35,256 nt of DNA from an uncultured bacterium (GTDB lineage Bacteria > Cyanobacteriota > Vampirovibrionia > Gastranaerophilales > Gastranaerophilaceae), in the NCBI GenBank assembly GCA_947169755.1, contig CAMVQX010000002.1:1-35256 (forward strand), given 5' to 3'. Made by a program: the position numbers and the translations under genes. The notes beneath the pieces were generated by a model. It did not search any database, was not told where the DNA came from, and worked only from the letters and a program-made list of their open reading frames with translations. Every line of letters begins with the position of its first letter. Position 1 is the stretch's first letter. Below are positions 13,779-21,892 of the stretch, one piece after another.

Positions 13779-15065
13779 ATGCGCATTGATAATATTTCAT
13801 ACATTACACAACCTAGTGTTATAAAAAATAAAAATACTAATATTAATCTTACTCAGCCAAGTTTTGGGGCAAATATACCGACAAAAGCATTAGATAATTT
13901 TAATTTGTTTTTAAAAGAGTATCGCAAGTATAAATTATCAAATTCTGTTTATGCTGTTGATTATCTTTTTTCACTCTGGAAATTTATGCATAAAGAAGGT
14001 ATGAGAAATCTTAATCAGAGTGAATTGCAGTTAGTGGAAGGACTTCAAAACGGCCTGCCAACTTTGGAACATTTGGAAATGCCGCAAGTTCAGGCATTAG
14101 TTGATTTAGCCAGTAAAAACTCTCTCACAATCCCAATTGTCAGAGGGTGTAAGCATACATGCGCACATTGTTATTTAGCAGCAACTCCACCAATAAAAAG
14201 AATTTCTTTTGAAGATTTTGTAAATACTGTCAGTGATATTTCACAAATGTCAAAAAGATTGCACAGAAGTGTAAATGACGAAATAGATTATGCAAATCGC
14301 ACATATCTTTTTTATGATTCTGATTGCAGTCAGGTGTTTGCGTACGATAAAGACGGAAATGTGCATGAATTTCCGGAGCTTGCCCGCATTGCTTATAAAA
14401 GACTCAAAAAACCGGCAGTTTTTGATACTGCGGGCTGGGATATAACAGATATTGAAACTCAAAAGAGAATGGAAAGATTTGTAGAATACTGCAAAAAGGA
14501 TAGGAAAGAAATTTCGCAAATCAATATATCAATAAATCCTTTTGAAAAGTTACACTATGGGGCTGTAATGAGAATGCGCCGTGGCGATATGAAGGGGTAC
14601 AATTACTTACGAGATAAATATATTGATATGGCTGTTAATACTCTCCATACGTTTTTGCCGATATTTGATCACGATAATGTAAATTACATCAGCAGAGCTT
14701 ATATGGATGATTTGTCAGGTTTGGTGCTTGATGGATTCAGAGTTCGTGATATGGAAAAGTTAAGAGATGATATTTTAAGGAGATTTGAAGAAAAATATTT
14801 TATGGAGAATTTTAAGCCAAATACATTTGAAAGTATATATCAGAGTTTTAATATTAGTCATGAAGTAGCAGCGAGCGGCAGAAACAATGAATTTAAAAAT
14901 CTTGATACTTGGGTATGGATTGATAAAAATTCATTTGATTCTCTGTTAATAGATACAGATGGGCAAGTTTATAAAGATTTTCAAACATCATTGACGGATA
15001 CGGGAATCAAATTGAATTTACAAAATCCTATCAGCAAAGAACATAAAATTGATATTAAGAAATAG
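13779..15065 (+). CDS. Orphan radical SAM protein with N-terminal F-G-A leader
   Basis: From ATG 13779 the protein has 428 aa; an in-frame ATG at 13764 would add five residues. Neither has a clear SD. I favour 13779 because MRIDNI resembles the start of the other tagged protein in the window. The sequence GCKHTCAHCYLA carries C124-x3-C128-x2-C131, the [4Fe-4S]/AdoMet motif of radical SAM enzymes, here 124 residues from the start. Upstream are a leader of ~35 residues ending QPSFGA and a ~90-residue helical extension. Downstream are NRTYLFYDSDCSQVF, PAVFDTAGWD, ISQINISINPF and a C-terminal region with WVWIDKNSFDSLLIDTDGQV. I do not recognise the subfamily or substrate, and no SPASM-type cysteine cluster is evident. 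It lies alone, divergent from yebC, with glyS 58 bases downstream under its own promoter. Confidence 0.8.
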   Translation: MRIDNISYITQPSVIKNKNTNINLTQPSFGANIPTKALDNFNLFLKEYRKYKLSNSVYAVDYLFSLWKFMHKEGMRNLNQSELQLVEGLQNGLPTLEHLEMPQVQALVDLASKNSLTIPIVRGCKHTCAHCYLAATPPIKRISFEDFVNTVSDISQMSKRLHRSVNDEIDYANRTYLFYDSDCSQVFAYDKDGNVHEFPELARIAYKRLKKPAVFDTAGWDITDIETQKRMERFVEYCKKDRKEISQINISINPFEKLHYGAVMRMRRGDMKGYNYLRDKYIDMAVNTLHTFLPIFDHDNVNYISRAYMDDLSGLVLDGFRVRDMEKLRDDILRRFEEKYFMENFKPNTFESIYQSFNISHEVAASGRNNEFKNLDTWVWIDKNSFDSLLIDTDGQVYKDFQTSLTDTGIKLNLQNPISKEHKIDIKK

Positions 15066-15069
15066 AAAT

Positions 15070-15103
15070 TTGCAATTATCATTTGCTTTTGGTATAACGT
15101 TAT
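15070..15103 (+). promoter_or_regulatory. Extended -10 promoter with overlapping palindrome upstream of glyS
   Basis: TTGCAA (15070-15075), 17 bases, and TATAAC (15093-15098) with TGG at 15090-15092. A perfect 10-base palindrome, ATAACGTTAT (15094-15103), overlaps the -10 box and could be an operator. The predicted start near 15105 gives a ~19-base leader. Confidence 0.55.
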
Positions 15104-15123
15104 CATAAGAGAAGGAATATAAA

Positions 15124-17169
15124 ATGAGCAAATATTTATTGGAAGTCGGCTGCGAAGAATTACCGTACAAGTTTATACCATCAGCTATTCAACAATTGAA
15201 AAACGGGTTTGAAAATTTTTTAAATTCTAACAAGGTAGTTTTTGAAGATGTAAAAGTTTATGCTACCCCAAGACGTTTAGCAGTCATTATTTCAGGACTT
15301 GATAAAGAAAGTAAAGACGAAGAAAAGATTGTTAAAGGACCTATCAAAAAAGTTGCTTATGACGAAAACGGCAATCTTACTCCGGCAGGTTTAGGTTTCT
15401 GCAAGAAAAACGGTATAAATCCTGAAGATTTATATTTGGAAAATGATTATATCCACGCAAAAATAGTTATCAAAGGAAAATCTATTGTAGAACTTTTAAA
15501 AGAAAATGTTCCTTCAATTATATTGAAACTTCAAGGTTCACATTTTATGCGTTGGTCTGACAACGAAGAAAAGTTTTCTCGTCCTATCAGATGGATTGTA
15601 TCTATTTTAGATAAGGAAGAAGTAAAAATAAAAATTATCGATAAAGAAAGTTCAAATGTGACAAGAGGACACAGGTTTGCTCAGCAAAATGTCTATATTA
15701 ACAATCCTGATGACTATATTGATATAATGCGCAATTGCTGCGTAATTGTTGATCAGGAAGAACGTAAACAAAGAATTATTGACCGAGCAAAAGAAGAAGC
15801 TGCAAAACTTGGTGCAGAACCTTATTATACAGATGATTTATTAGAAGAAGTTACATTTATTACCGAATTTCCGGTTCCGGCAGTTTGCGAGTTTAATCCT
15901 GATTACCTTAGATTACCGGAAGAACTCGTTGTTACTGTAATGGCTGTTCATCAAAGATATTTTGCTCTTTATAAAGACGGTAAATTAATAAATAAATTTA
16001 TTACAATGACAAACTATCTCGGTGATGAATTTGAAAACATCAAAGCAGGTAATGTTCGCGTAATCAAAGCTCGCCTTGATGATGCCGTATTTTTCTTTAA
16101 CGAAGATACTAAAAAGCCTTTAGCTGATTATGTTGAAGATATCAAAGGTATAACATTCCAAAAAGGAATGGGAACGATGTATGATAAGGCGCAAAGACTT
16201 GTCAAACTTTCTAAATTAATGATTGGAGATAACAAATCAGTTGAGAGAACTGCTCTTTTGGCAAAAGCGGATTTAGCAACTAAGTTAGTATTTGAATTTA
16301 CTGAATTGCAAGGCTTTATTGGAGCAGATTATGCAAGAGTGTCAGGAGAACCTGATAATGTTGCAGAAGGTATCAAAGAACATTATTTCCCTCTTAATGC
16401 GGATGGCGAAATTGCCAAAACTCTTGAAGGTCAAATTGTCGGTATTGCTGATAAAATTGATAATATTTGTGCTGTTTTTGCAGAAGGTAAAAAGCCAACC
16501 GGTTCTTCAGATCCATTGGGTGTCCGTCGTGCCGCTTTAGGTATAATAAGAACGATACTCACAAACAATTTAAAAATTGATTTGTCACTACTTGTAAACG
16601 AAGCTTTATTATTACTCCCGATTGCAAAAGACGGTGAAAATTTTGTCGACAAAATCAAAAATGCAGCAGGCTCTGTTGTATCAAGAGTGTCAGGAAAAGT
16701 TACTGATGAAATTTATGATTTCTTTATTCAAAGATTAATTATTTTCTTGTCAGATAAGTATCAAAAGAATGTTTTGGAGGCTTGCGCTTCTAATAAAAAT
16801 CCTTTGACTGATTTAAATGACTATATAAAACGAGTTGAAGTTGTTTCAAAATTGAATTCTCCTGATTTGTTGGAAAGTGCGAACAGAGTATTGAGAATAT
16901 TGAAAGAAGACAGCAATAAGCAAGTCAAAAAGGAACTTTTTGTGCTTCCTGCTGAAAGTGAACTGTTTAGTCAAATCGAAACGGTTGATGAAAAACTTGG
17001 TTATGATGAATATCTGAAAAAACTTGAAGATATTAATCCTTCAGTTCAGAAATTCTTTGATGATGTATTAGTCATGGACAAAGATGAAAATGTTAAGGAA
17101 AATCGTCTTGCACTTTTAACAAAATTAAAAGCTAAATACAATCACATTGCAGATTTTAGCAAATTATAA
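15124..17169 (+). CDS. glyS: Glycyl-tRNA synthetase beta subunit
   Basis: This is the beta chain of the alpha2-beta2 bacterial glycyl-tRNA synthetase, which contributes tRNA recognition. The protein has 681 aa, a normal length. It begins KYLLEVGCEELPYKFIPSA, the family's opening. It continues with VYATPRRLAVIISGL, GPIKKVAYDENGNLTPAGLG, HFMRWSDNEEKFSRPIRWI, and TEFPVPAVCEF then VMAVHQRYFAL. An HD-like middle follows (GTMYDKAQRLVKLS, SDPLGVRRAALGIIRT). The C-terminal part contains the anticodon-binding DALR-like helices. AAGGA lies 8 bases before ATG. The alpha subunit gene glyQ is not next to it and must be elsewhere. Confidence 0.98.
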   Translation: MSKYLLEVGCEELPYKFIPSAIQQLKNGFENFLNSNKVVFEDVKVYATPRRLAVIISGLDKESKDEEKIVKGPIKKVAYDENGNLTPAGLGFCKKNGINPEDLYLENDYIHAKIVIKGKSIVELLKENVPSIILKLQGSHFMRWSDNEEKFSRPIRWIVSILDKEEVKIKIIDKESSNVTRGHRFAQQNVYINNPDDYIDIMRNCCVIVDQEERKQRIIDRAKEEAAKLGAEPYYTDDLLEEVTFITEFPVPAVCEFNPDYLRLPEELVVTVMAVHQRYFALYKDGKLINKFITMTNYLGDEFENIKAGNVRVIKARLDDAVFFFNEDTKKPLADYVEDIKGITFQKGMGTMYDKAQRLVKLSKLMIGDNKSVERTALLAKADLATKLVFEFTELQGFIGADYARVSGEPDNVAEGIKEHYFPLNADGEIAKTLEGQIVGIADKIDNICAVFAEGKKPTGSSDPLGVRRAALGIIRTILTNNLKIDLSLLVNEALLLLPIAKDGENFVDKIKNAAGSVVSRVSGKVTDEIYDFFIQRLIIFLSDKYQKNVLEACASNKNPLTDLNDYIKRVEVVSKLNSPDLLESANRVLRILKEDSNKQVKKELFVLPAESELFSQIETVDEKLGYDEYLKKLEDINPSVQKFFDDVLVMDKDENVKENRLALLTKLKAKYNHIADFSKL

Positions 17170-17171
17170 AG

Positions 17172-17203
17172 AATTGTAAATTTTATTTGTAAAATTGTAA
17201 ATT
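17172..17203 (+). repeat. Two direct copies of AATTGTAAATT spaced 21 bases
   Basis: Identical 11-mers at 17172-17182 and 17193-17203 are exactly two helical turns apart, upstream of a TATGAT (17222-17227) that could be the -10 box of the next gene. The region is very AT-rich, so chance is possible. Confidence 0.4.
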
Positions 17204-17258
17204 ATTTTTTTTAGGATACTTTATGATAATACAAAGATAGGAAATGTGGGGTAGGCAA

Positions 17259-17570
17259 ATGTTTAACAGATTCAGAAATTTGAAAATTGTAAAAACCTTA
17301 AAACAACATATCAGCCCTAGGCTTCGCTGGCTGAATTTTATGAATAAAAATTCCGAAAAATCGTATGAAGATTACATTAGTATGATTAGCGGTGTTGAGG
17401 AATTGAAATCAAGCTCTGACGAAAGAAAGCTGGAAGCAATGGTCAGACAACAACTCAAGGAAGAATTTCCTAATATTGAGAAAATGAAATCCTATGAGCT
17501 TCTTGTAGATGCGGTTATCCACAATTACAAGAAAAAACAGCTTCAAGCTATCGATGAAATAGAGGAATAA
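17259..17570 (+). CDS. Small basic helical hypothetical protein
   Basis: The product has 103 aa from ATG 17259, or 108 from an in-frame ATG at 17244. The downstream start has a GGGGTAGG purine stretch 4 bases upstream, while the upstream one has only AGGAA directly abutting. The first 30 residues are strongly basic (FNRFRNLKIVKTLKQHISPR). The rest is amphipathic helix with charged residues (ERKLEAMVRQQLKEEFPNIE). There is no membrane segment and no known family. The basic head suggests nucleic-acid or membrane-surface contact (inference). A terminator follows, so it is monocistronic. Confidence 0.65.
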   Translation: MFNRFRNLKIVKTLKQHISPRLRWLNFMNKNSEKSYEDYISMISGVEELKSSSDERKLEAMVRQQLKEEFPNIEKMKSYELLVDAVIHNYKKKQLQAIDEIEE

Positions 17571-17582
17571 TTTCATCACAGG

Positions 17583-17606
17583 AGCACCTTACAAGGTGCT
17601 TTTTTT
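17583..17606 (+). terminator. Rho-independent terminator
   Basis: AGCACCT (17583-17589) pairs with AGGTGCT (17594-17600) around TACA and is followed by six T. It ends the small basic protein gene. Confidence 0.92.
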
Positions 17607-17681
17607 ATGCTAACTTTTGTAAAAAAAATATTTTTGCATAGCAAATTTTTTTTTTAGAAGTTTTATTACTTGAGGGAACCT

Positions 17682-19214
17682 ATGCAAGTAAATCGTTTAT
17701 GTCCCATAAATCATTTGAATTCAACTACTTTTAGGGGGTTGAGTCAAGTTGGCACAAATTCACAAAACGATAAAACAAGCATATTTTATATAAACGATTT
17801 TCATGGTAAATCGATTAACGTGGAGAGAACTATTACGGCATCACAAGCTTTTGACAGGCAAATTCCACCAAATACGGATATTTTAAAGCTTTCATCCGGT
17901 GATATCCAGCTTGGAGAACCGGTTGATCCAAATAGGGTTATGGTTGAGGCGCAAAATATAATGGGGATTATGGCAACTGCTATGGGAAATCATGAATATG
18001 ATACTCCTGATCATATTAAAGAATTGATTCCTCATATGGGTTATAAACTTTTGGCTTGTAATATTAATGTAAACCCCGAAAACCCATTGTACGACAAAGT
18101 TCAAAAATCATATATCCAAGAGGTGAATGGAACAAAATACGGAATTATCGGCGTTACACCGGTTGATTTGTTCTCCAGAATAAAACACGGAAAGATATTT
18201 GATGAACTTCAGGTTGATAATATTGATTCAACTATAAAAGATGTTCAACAAGAAGTTGACAATTTAAAAAAACAAGGTGTAAACAGAATTATATTACTAT
18301 CACATGTAGGTTTTGGCTATGATCAAAGAATAGCTCGAGAAACTGATGGTATTGATATAATTTTGGGCGGACATTCACATGAATTGATCCCAGATATAAA
18401 ATATGGGGTTAATTTATTTAACTCAAAGTCGGGCGAACCTGTTGTAATTACACAAGCCGGCAGGGATGGAAGATATTTTGGAGTATTAAATATTGACTGG
18501 GATAGGAACGGGCTTATCAAAAAAATTCAGAACAATGTTACCAGTACTCGCACTTTTAACCGTAATCCGATAGTACGTGCTTGGTTTGAAAATATAGTAG
18601 GTAAACCGCATGTTGTAGGTGTTATAAATTCTGCACCTCCACCTTTGGCTCATGATTCTATAGAACCCAGCGGACATGCAAACTTTATGTGTGATTGCAT
18701 AAAGGAAGAACTTGATACAGATATAGTTTTATTTGGTTCCGCCACAATAAGAGGCTACTTTGAGCCCGGTAAATTAGATACCCGATGGCTTGAAGATATT
18801 TCACCGTTCAAAAATAAAATGGTAATTGCAAATTATTCAGAAAAAGAAATTGTTGATGCTTTAAAAGTTTCGGCAGCTTCAATGGTAAGTATTAATAATA
18901 AACCGGGAATTGTACATGTCGCAGGACTGAAATATGCAATATCCAAAGGCGGTGAGCTTGTATCTGCTTCATATATTGATAAATCAGGTAAAGAAACTCC
19001 TATTGATATTAAAAATCCGAGAACTGACAAATTCTATAAAACAGCTCTTACAGATTATTATTGTCAGGGACATGACGGTTTTTCGATGTTGAAAAAATAC
19101 GATCAAGCACAAAAATTCGATTTTGATGTTACAAAATGTATTGAAAACTACTTTAAACGTCACACAGAACCCGTTGACATAAAAGACGACGGAAGAATTA
19201 AAATCGTTGATTAG
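17682..19214 (+). CDS. 5'-nucleotidase/UshA-type metallophosphoesterase lacking a signal peptide
   Basis: The protein has 510 aa from ATG 17682, set by GAGGGA at 17672-17677; an in-frame TTG at 17670 overlaps that site and is rejected. The N-terminal metallophosphoesterase domain shows all binuclear-metal motifs: FYINDFHG (D39, H41), SSGDIQLG (D74), MGNHEYD (N103, H104), LLSHVGFG, and LGGHSHEL. The C-terminal 5'-nucleotidase substrate domain begins near 310 (VVGVINSAPPPLAHD) and includes DIVLFGSATIRGYF and YCQGHDGFSML. Relatives are normally exported and act on nucleotides or sugar nucleotides. Here the signal peptide is replaced by a short leader ending TTFRGL, similar to the F-G-A leader of the radical SAM protein. 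The substrate is not determined. It converges on the phosphatidyltransferase gene with a 6-base gap. Confidence 0.9.
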   Translation: MQVNRLCPINHLNSTTFRGLSQVGTNSQNDKTSIFYINDFHGKSINVERTITASQAFDRQIPPNTDILKLSSGDIQLGEPVDPNRVMVEAQNIMGIMATAMGNHEYDTPDHIKELIPHMGYKLLACNINVNPENPLYDKVQKSYIQEVNGTKYGIIGVTPVDLFSRIKHGKIFDELQVDNIDSTIKDVQQEVDNLKKQGVNRIILLSHVGFGYDQRIARETDGIDIILGGHSHELIPDIKYGVNLFNSKSGEPVVITQAGRDGRYFGVLNIDWDRNGLIKKIQNNVTSTRTFNRNPIVRAWFENIVGKPHVVGVINSAPPPLAHDSIEPSGHANFMCDCIKEELDTDIVLFGSATIRGYFEPGKLDTRWLEDISPFKNKMVIANYSEKEIVDALKVSAASMVSINNKPGIVHVAGLKYAISKGGELVSASYIDKSGKETPIDIKNPRTDKFYKTALTDYYCQGHDGFSMLKKYDQAQKFDFDVTKCIENYFKRHTEPVDIKDDGRIKIVD

Positions 19215-19220
19215 AAATTT

Positions 19221-19832
19221 TTATTCAAATAGTTTTCCGCTTTCTGCAACAACAGGTATTGCTCTAACTACACAGAATATAATTGCAATCCAAGCAAGTG
19301 CCATTGTAATCATATGCAGAATCGATGTTCCTGACCAAATCTCTATACCCGGAGTGTTTACAACGATTAAAAGCATAAAAGCTGCAACTTTTGCAACTGC
19401 GTAACTAACTCTCATAAATCTTGAAGCACAGATGAATTTACCGATTTTACTTTCCTGCATTGAAGTTTCACCAAATGCTGTATACCCTTTAGACAAGGCT
19501 ACACTTCTTATACCGTCTGTTACAAATGCTCTTGCAACACATACGAGCGGGAAAAATATGCTAATCCATCCCAATACAGCGAATACTGTCCAATATGTTA
19601 CTTCAACAATTCTATCGCCCAAAATATCAAGAACTGATCCCCATTTTGAAGATTGATTTAATTTTCTTGCCAAATAACCGTCTAAACCGTCCATAGCAAA
19701 TGCAATTGCGGTAAGAATAAATGCTAATACGTATGCCCAAGTTGTCTGATTATACAAAAGGGCGATTGCAGCGTATGCAACAAAAACTCTTGTTACCGAT
19801 ACTATATTTGCTTCATTTCCTTTTATCTTCAT
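19221..19832 (-). CDS. CDP-alcohol phosphatidyltransferase (PgsA-like)
   Basis: This integral membrane enzyme transfers a phosphatidyl group from CDP-diacylglycerol to an alcohol. The 203-aa protein has the full catalytic motif D-G-x2-D-G-x2-A-R-x8-G-x3-D-x3-D. It is visible as DGLDGYLAR, then KWGSVLDILGDR, with D48, D51, D69 and D73 as metal/catalytic residues. Several hydrophobic helices follow. The acceptor (glycerol phosphate, inositol or another) cannot be told from the motif; PgsA is most likely by size. It is the last gene of the minus-strand cassette, 3 bases after the Gfo/Idh/MocA gene, so it is cotranscribed with it. Confidence 0.88.
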   Translation of the reverse strand: MKIKGNEANIVSVTRVFVAYAAIALLYNQTTWAYVLAFILTAIAFAMDGLDGYLARKLNQSSKWGSVLDILGDRIVEVTYWTVFAVLGWISIFFPLVCVARAFVTDGIRSVALSKGYTAFGETSMQESKIGKFICASRFMRVSYAVAKVAAFMLLIVVNTPGIEIWSGTSILHMITMALAWIAIIFCVVRAIPVVAESGKLFE

Positions 19833-19835
19833 AAA

Positions 19836-20834
19836 TTACCTCTTAGTTCTAGATAGTGCAAAATCAACTTTATCAAGCTTCTTAACTCTGTCTCCCAACA
19901 TTAATTTTTCAGCCTCTTCCAAAATCTGTGTAACCATAAACCCATTGTCCCCATCGGAACGGGCTTTTTTACCTGTTTCACAACAACTTATAAAGTGCTG
20001 ACATTCAAGTTTTAACGGTTCTATTTCCAAATAGTCAAGTTTGATATCTTGTTTATTGTCTTTTACGAAATTGTCGAAAATAACAAGTTTATTTTCCGGT
20101 AATGTATCATCTAAAATAGCTGTTGCTTTTGTACCTCTGACCAAAAGTTGAACATGTTTTCTTGGTGTAATCCAACTGTCAGAAATTTGTCCCACAACTC
20201 CATCTTCAAATTGAATACCAATATGAGTTATATCCATGATTTCGTTTTGCTCTGAAGAACAACCAACTGCCGAAATTACGTGGAGTGGTTCTTTGCCTGT
20301 AACGTAGCTAATCATTGAAACATCATGTGGTGCTAAATCCCACATTACGCTCCTGTCGTTTTTGAAGTAATTTACATTTAATCTGTCACTTTGTGCATAA
20401 ACGATTTTACCTAGAGCACCTTCTTCAATGAGCATTTTTAAACGGTTAACCGCAGGATGGTATAAAAGCAAATGGCCTACCATCAAAACTAATCCTTTTT
20501 CGTTAGCAAGTCTTGATAAATCACGCGCTTCTTCAGCTACTGTAGAAATCGGTTTTTCAACATAGACATTTTTTCCGGCTTCCAACATAGCCTTTACCAT
20601 TTTGTAATGTGTATGGCTTGGAGTTACAACGCATACTCCTGTAATTTCAGAACTGTTTATGATGTCATGAAAATCTTTTGTAACCTTAACGCCCGGATAT
20701 TGTTCAGTTACTTTTTTCAAATTTTCTTCGTCAATATCGCAAACGGTATTAAGTACGTTCAAGTTATAAAAATTGCGGACAATATTTCTGCCCCATACTC
20801 CGCAGCCTATTACAGCTATTTTTTGTTCTGTCAT
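19836..20834 (-). CDS. Gfo/Idh/MocA family oxidoreductase
   Basis: This is an NAD(P)-dependent sugar dehydrogenase-type protein of 332 aa. The Rossmann fold begins at once: KIAVIGCGVWGRNIVRNF, with the G-x-G-x2-G at 10-15. The conserved VEKPIS (lysine of the EKP motif) follows the CVVTPSHTHY segment. The C-terminal alpha/beta domain has NYFKNDRSVMWDLAPHDVSM with the catalytic-type D/H pair. MWDLAPHD resembles UDP-N-acetylglucosamine/glucosaminuronate 3-dehydrogenases of O-antigen pathways (WbpB/WlbA-like), which would fit the neighbouring glycosyltransferase, but the exact substrate is inference. It lies 42 bases after the glycosyltransferase gene and 3 before the phosphatidyltransferase gene. 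Confidence 0.92.
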   Translation of the reverse strand: MTEQKIAVIGCGVWGRNIVRNFYNLNVLNTVCDIDEENLKKVTEQYPGVKVTKDFHDIINSSEITGVCVVTPSHTHYKMVKAMLEAGKNVYVEKPISTVAEEARDLSRLANEKGLVLMVGHLLLYHPAVNRLKMLIEEGALGKIVYAQSDRLNVNYFKNDRSVMWDLAPHDVSMISYVTGKEPLHVISAVGCSSEQNEIMDITHIGIQFEDGVVGQISDSWITPRKHVQLLVRGTKATAILDDTLPENKLVIFDNFVKDNKQDIKLDYLEIEPLKLECQHFISCCETGKKARSDGDNGFMVTQILEEAEKLMLGDRVKKLDKVDFALSRTKR

Positions 20835-20876
20835 ATTTAAAATTCCTTATTACACATACTATTATTATACTTAAAG

Positions 20877-21752
20877 TTAATTTTGCAACTGGTTTTGTTG
20901 AGCCGCATTAATTGCATTGAGTCTTATTTGGTGCATTTGTTCACACTTTTCATAGAAAAGATTCCTGTCCGCCTCCGGAAAATAAGTTGCAAGCTTATCC
21001 AAAAGCGGTTTGGGAAATTCTGATAATCTTGCCATTTTATTCAGGATATCCTCATTTAGCGGACAAAGCGTTCTGAAATTTTTGTTGTAGATTGCTTTAA
21101 TTTCTTCTTCCGCTTTCTGCTGATTTTCTTGTGCTTGAACACCTAATTTGTATGTTACATAATTTGTATCAAAATATGCAGGTGAATATCCCTTCATGAT
21201 TATTCGCATAATAAAATCGAAATCTGCAAGCAATTTGAAGCGTTCATCGAAATATCCTTCTTTTTCAATCATTGTTTTTTTGAAGAACATAGCTTGTCTT
21301 GCACATGGCATAACTTGAAAAGCATTGTGCATTGAAGGTGCAAACAAAAATACAAATCCCTCAGGGTGTCTGCAGTATGCAGGAGCGAATGTAAAATCCG
21401 AATTGTTAGCTTCCATTGTATTTACAATGTCGTATATAGATGTTATGTCGTGTATAAAATCGTCGCATGATAAAAATGTTACATATTTACCTTTCGCATG
21501 CATAACTCCTTTGTTGAATGCATTGAACTTGCCCGTGTCAGTTCCTGAATAAAAAGTCAGGTAGCCTTGATTTTTGTATTCTTTTAAAAACTCAACAGTC
21601 CCGTCATCTGATGCTTTATCTATAATCAAATGCTCAATATTAGGGTATGTTTGCATATCCAAAAGTTCAACAAGCAAATTAAACGAATCAGCTTGATTAT
21701 TATCCAGTAAATTATGTGTCGGTGTGATAATTGTTACAAAAGGTTCGTCCAT
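20877..21752 (-). CDS. Family 2 glycosyltransferase
   Basis: This 291-aa GT-A glycosyltransferase has VTIITPTHNLLDN at residues 6-18, LLDMQTYPNIEHLIIDKASD with the nucleotide-binding Asp residues, GKFNAFNKGVMHAKGKYVTF, and the DxD-equivalent SCDDF (95-99). No transmembrane segment is seen, so it is cytosolic or peripheral and uses a nucleotide-sugar donor. The acceptor is unknown. The SD is strong (GAGGAGGGG just before ATG). It heads a three-gene cassette with the sugar dehydrogenase-like and phosphatidyltransferase genes, which suggests envelope glycan or glycolipid synthesis (inference). The C-terminal ~20 residues are Gln/Asn-rich. Confidence 0.9.
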   Translation of the reverse strand: MDEPFVTIITPTHNLLDNNQADSFNLLVELLDMQTYPNIEHLIIDKASDDGTVEFLKEYKNQGYLTFYSGTDTGKFNAFNKGVMHAKGKYVTFLSCDDFIHDITSIYDIVNTMEANNSDFTFAPAYCRHPEGFVFLFAPSMHNAFQVMPCARQAMFFKKTMIEKEGYFDERFKLLADFDFIMRIIMKGYSPAYFDTNYVTYKLGVQAQENQQKAEEEIKAIYNKNFRTLCPLNEDILNKMARLSEFPKPLLDKLATYFPEADRNLFYEKCEQMHQIRLNAINAAQQNQLQN

Positions 21753-21771
21753 ATCCCCTCCTCTATCATAA

Positions 21772-21780
21772 AATATAGCA
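21772..21780 (-). promoter_or_regulatory. Extended -10 element of the glycosyltransferase cassette
   Basis: On the minus strand, TGC-TATATT lies 20 bases before the ATG. It is the same nine bases as the yebC operon -10. No strong -35 is seen, as expected for extended -10 promoters. Confidence 0.5.
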
Positions 21781-21892
21781 CAGGTTCAACTGTTTGACGA
21801 ATTATTAAGAGATGTAAATAGTATGTAAAAAAGTAGACAAAAATATATTTTAAGAGTTTAAATAATAATGTGTTTATTATTTGGAGGGTATT

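Noticed and set aside
19215..19220. Terminator between the phosphoesterase and phosphatidyltransferase genes
   Set aside because: Only a 6-base gap; no stem-loop with a T-tract is visible on either strand.
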